Shown here: positions 6,034 to 7,540 of the stretch, piece after piece | Layout: the number at the start of each line of letters is the position of its first letter | Position numbering within the stretch: the stretch's first letter is position 1 | NCBI GenBank assembly: GCA_937915475.1 | Contig: CALGIR010000353.1 | Coordinates: forward strand, 1-7,540 | Direction of reading: 5' to 3' | Source: an uncultured Bacteroidales bacterium | Lineage (GTDB): Bacteria; Bacteroidota; Bacteroidia; Bacteroidales; Tenuifilaceae | DNA length: 7,540 bases | Made by a program: the position numbers and the translations under genes | The notes under the pieces: generated by a model | Told to the model about the DNA's origin: nothing | Database searches by the model: none | The model's input: only the letters and a program-made list of their open reading frames with translations

Positions 6034-7540
6034 TTACTTCAATACCACCAGTTTTTGGTAAACCTCTACCACTTTACCGTCGGTAGGTTTAACCCTAAGC
6101 TTGTAGAAGTATACGCCACGACCAATTCTATCGCCAAAATCGTCGAGGCCATCCCAGTACATAGGCCCTACCCTATAGCCTCCATCGCTTGGCAAATAAT
6201 GCTCTATGGTTTTTACCAGTTTTCCCGACGGGCTGAAAATCTGTATGGAAACTTCAAAGTCGGAATAGGGTTGATTGTGCTCAAAATAAAAGCCCGTTGA
6301 TTCCGTAAATGGATTTGGGTAGTTGAGCACATGCTGAAGTTTGAGGTTGCTATCGGATAAAACTGCAAAATCAATCTGCGCTTCGGAACTATTGTTGAAA
6401 ACATCCCATGCCTTTACGGAGACCTTATATTCTCCCTCTTTCAGGTTAGTTAGTTGATACTCGGCTTTACCCTGCCTAAAATTATCAACATCGGAAACGT
6501 AATAGTCATTAAGCACTATGGTACGTTCCTGCTCACCGCTAACGGTAGCCGTTAAATCATGGCCAATACCCACCCCAGTTGTATTAATCCCAGAACTGTC
6601 GGCAAGCGATACAATAAGTTTAGGACTGGTATCGGTTGTACCGCCTGGGACAAATTTTTCGTTATTCATAAACAGTTCAATCTGCGGCCCAACGGTATCG
6701 CCGCCAATATTGCCGCTAATACCTCCAACGGTAAAGTCCTCAAAAAAACCTGCGCCTATGCTAATCCCATCACTGGCGTAAAGGCTAATACGCCCATGAC
6801 CATAGTTGTACATAATATCCTTTGGAACTATAAATTTGGCAGCAAACTCATTATCAACTACCGAGGAGCGTCCCTTGTAAATGGTGCTCTCTCGTGCTGT
6901 GTATACAAAAGGGGTTCCCCCTCTGTTGGCTAACGTAGTGACCTCTTTCGCTTTGTCAAATAACGTAATCTCCGCTTCGCCTGTAAATCCATCCTTAGTG
7001 TTTAGCGCATTAATCTCGGCCTTAAGTTCAACAACACTCAAGGCTCTAAGCGTATCAAGTTCCTCCGTAATTGGGGTTCCATTAACTTGGGTTACCGACA
7101 TACCTGCATTAGGATAGTGGAGCATAAGTGCAGGATCACCAAGGAGCATAAAATTTCTTTTGTTCTGTCCTCCCGTGGCCACCTTAGCCAGCCTTAGCAC
7201 ATCGCCCAAACGGTAAAACTTGTCGCCTTGCCCCTCAATATAATCATCGCGCTGAGCAAATACGTACTGAAAAAAGTGTTTGTTTAATGTCATGTTTGGA
7301 TTTGCATAAACCACACGTGTCGTCGAAAGCAGTCCTACACTTCCGCCATTGGGCACAAAAAGTGCGTGTTCACCCGCCGATTTGCTAGCAAAATCATCAA
7401 AACGGCTAAACTCACAGGTTGCAGTTACAAAAAGGAATAACCTGTCAAAATTGCGCCACTGCTGAATATCGTTAATCATTATAACCTTTTCGTGCGCTAA
7501 CCAACGCGTATTGGCATGGCCAAGATAATTTATTATAAGA
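6034..7540 (-). CDS. porU: Type IX secretion system sortase PorU, N-terminus beyond the window
   Basis: PorU is the cell-surface sortase of the T9SS. It removes the C-terminal signal domain of clients and links them to anionic lipopolysaccharide; it belongs to gingipain peptidase family C25. The frame is open to the right edge, giving the last 501 residues; full PorU is well over 1000. The ATG at 7479 is internal. The catalytic His lies in NYLGHANTRW (residue 8 of the fragment, codon 7516-7518). The nucleophilic Cys lies in TATCEFSRFDD (residue 42, codon 7414-7416), and this Cys motif is characteristic of PorU rather than gingipains. The domain closes with LLGDPALML (about 132-140). Ig-like beta-sandwich segments follow (about 145-395), then a FlgD-like C-terminal domain (about 401-501: LNYPNPF, YWDGLDDFGDRIGRGVYFY, ending KLVVLK). 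This is the T9SS C-terminal signal type, which PorU retains uncleaved in Porphyromonas gingivalis. porV follows 174 bases downstream. Confidence 0.96.
   Translation of the reverse strand, partial: LIINYLGHANTRWLAHEKVIMINDIQQWRNFDRLFLFVTATCEFSRFDDFASKSAGEHALFVPNGGSVGLLSTTRVVYANPNMTLNKHFFQYVFAQRDDYIEGQGDKFYRLGDVLRLAKVATGGQNKRNFMLLGDPALMLHYPNAGMSVTQVNGTPITEELDTLRALSVVELKAEINALNTKDGFTGEAEITLFDKAKEVTTLANRGGTPFVYTARESTIYKGRSSVVDNEFAAKFIVPKDIMYNYGHGRISLYASDGISIGAGFFEDFTVGGISGNIGGDTVGPQIELFMNNEKFVPGGTTDTSPKLIVSLADSSGINTTGVGIGHDLTATVSGEQERTIVLNDYYVSDVDNFRQGKAEYQLTNLKEGEYKVSVKAWDVFNNSSEAQIDFAVLSDSNLKLQHVLNYPNPFTESTGFYFEHNQPYSDFEVSIQIFSPSGKLVKTIEHYLPSDGGYRVGPMYWDGLDDFGDRIGRGVYFYKLRVKPTDGKVVEVYQKLVVLK

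Noticed and set aside
6518..7117. Several plus-strand frames opposite porU (6518-6781, 6559-6933, 6881-7117)
   Set aside because: They lie entirely opposite a well-conserved coding region, overlap each other in different frames and have no recognisable motif or leader.
6034..7479. The ATG at 7479 as the start of porU
   Set aside because: The frame continues to the right edge, and the upstream 20 residues contain the catalytic His motif, so this methionine is internal.

Overview
The window looks like chromosomal DNA from a Bacteroidota (Bacteroidetes) bacterium, most likely a Bacteroidales/Marinilabiliales-type lineage. Three things point this way: adjacent porU and porV genes of the type IX secretion system (T9SS), which is confined to this phylum and close relatives; AT-rich leaders without clear Shine-Dalgarno sites; and promoter-like boxes matching the Bacteroidetes sigma-ABfA form TAnnTTTG. 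The DNA is moderately AT-rich and densely coding. I see no mobile element, CRISPR array, tRNA or rRNA. The species call is inference.

Layout, left half (plus strand). The window opens inside a methyl-accepting chemotaxis protein (end of a Cache-like sensor, TM helix, HAMP, signalling domain). After a 198-base gap comes a 489-residue protein with two central membrane helices that I cannot assign to a named family. After a 172-base gap with a good promoter box comes a CvfB/YitL-type RNA-binding protein with three S1-like domains and a C-terminal winged helix.

Layout, right half (minus strand, read right to left). The C-terminal 501 residues of PorU (T9SS sortase, peptidase family C25) run in from the right edge. 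A 174-base gap follows, with a phylum-type promoter and an 11-bp inverted repeat. Then come porV (outer-membrane T9SS protein), ispF (MEP isoprenoid pathway) and a small CoA-binding Rossmann protein. These last three are packed as one unit: porV stop and ispF start abut as TAAATG, and ispF overlaps the next gene by 8 bases. This unit meets cvfB tail to tail with only 11 bases between the stops.

How the genes work together. PorV carries secreted T9SS clients to PorU, which cleaves their C-terminal signal and attaches them to surface lipopolysaccharide. IspF and the CoA-binding protein appear to be housekeeping passengers; a porU-porV-ispF order is, from memory, also found in Porphyromonas gingivalis. 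The chemoreceptor, the two-TM protein and CvfB show no evident functional link to that cluster. I found no convincing undescribed system. The best leads are the unassigned 489-residue protein and the inverted repeat lying over the porV promoter.
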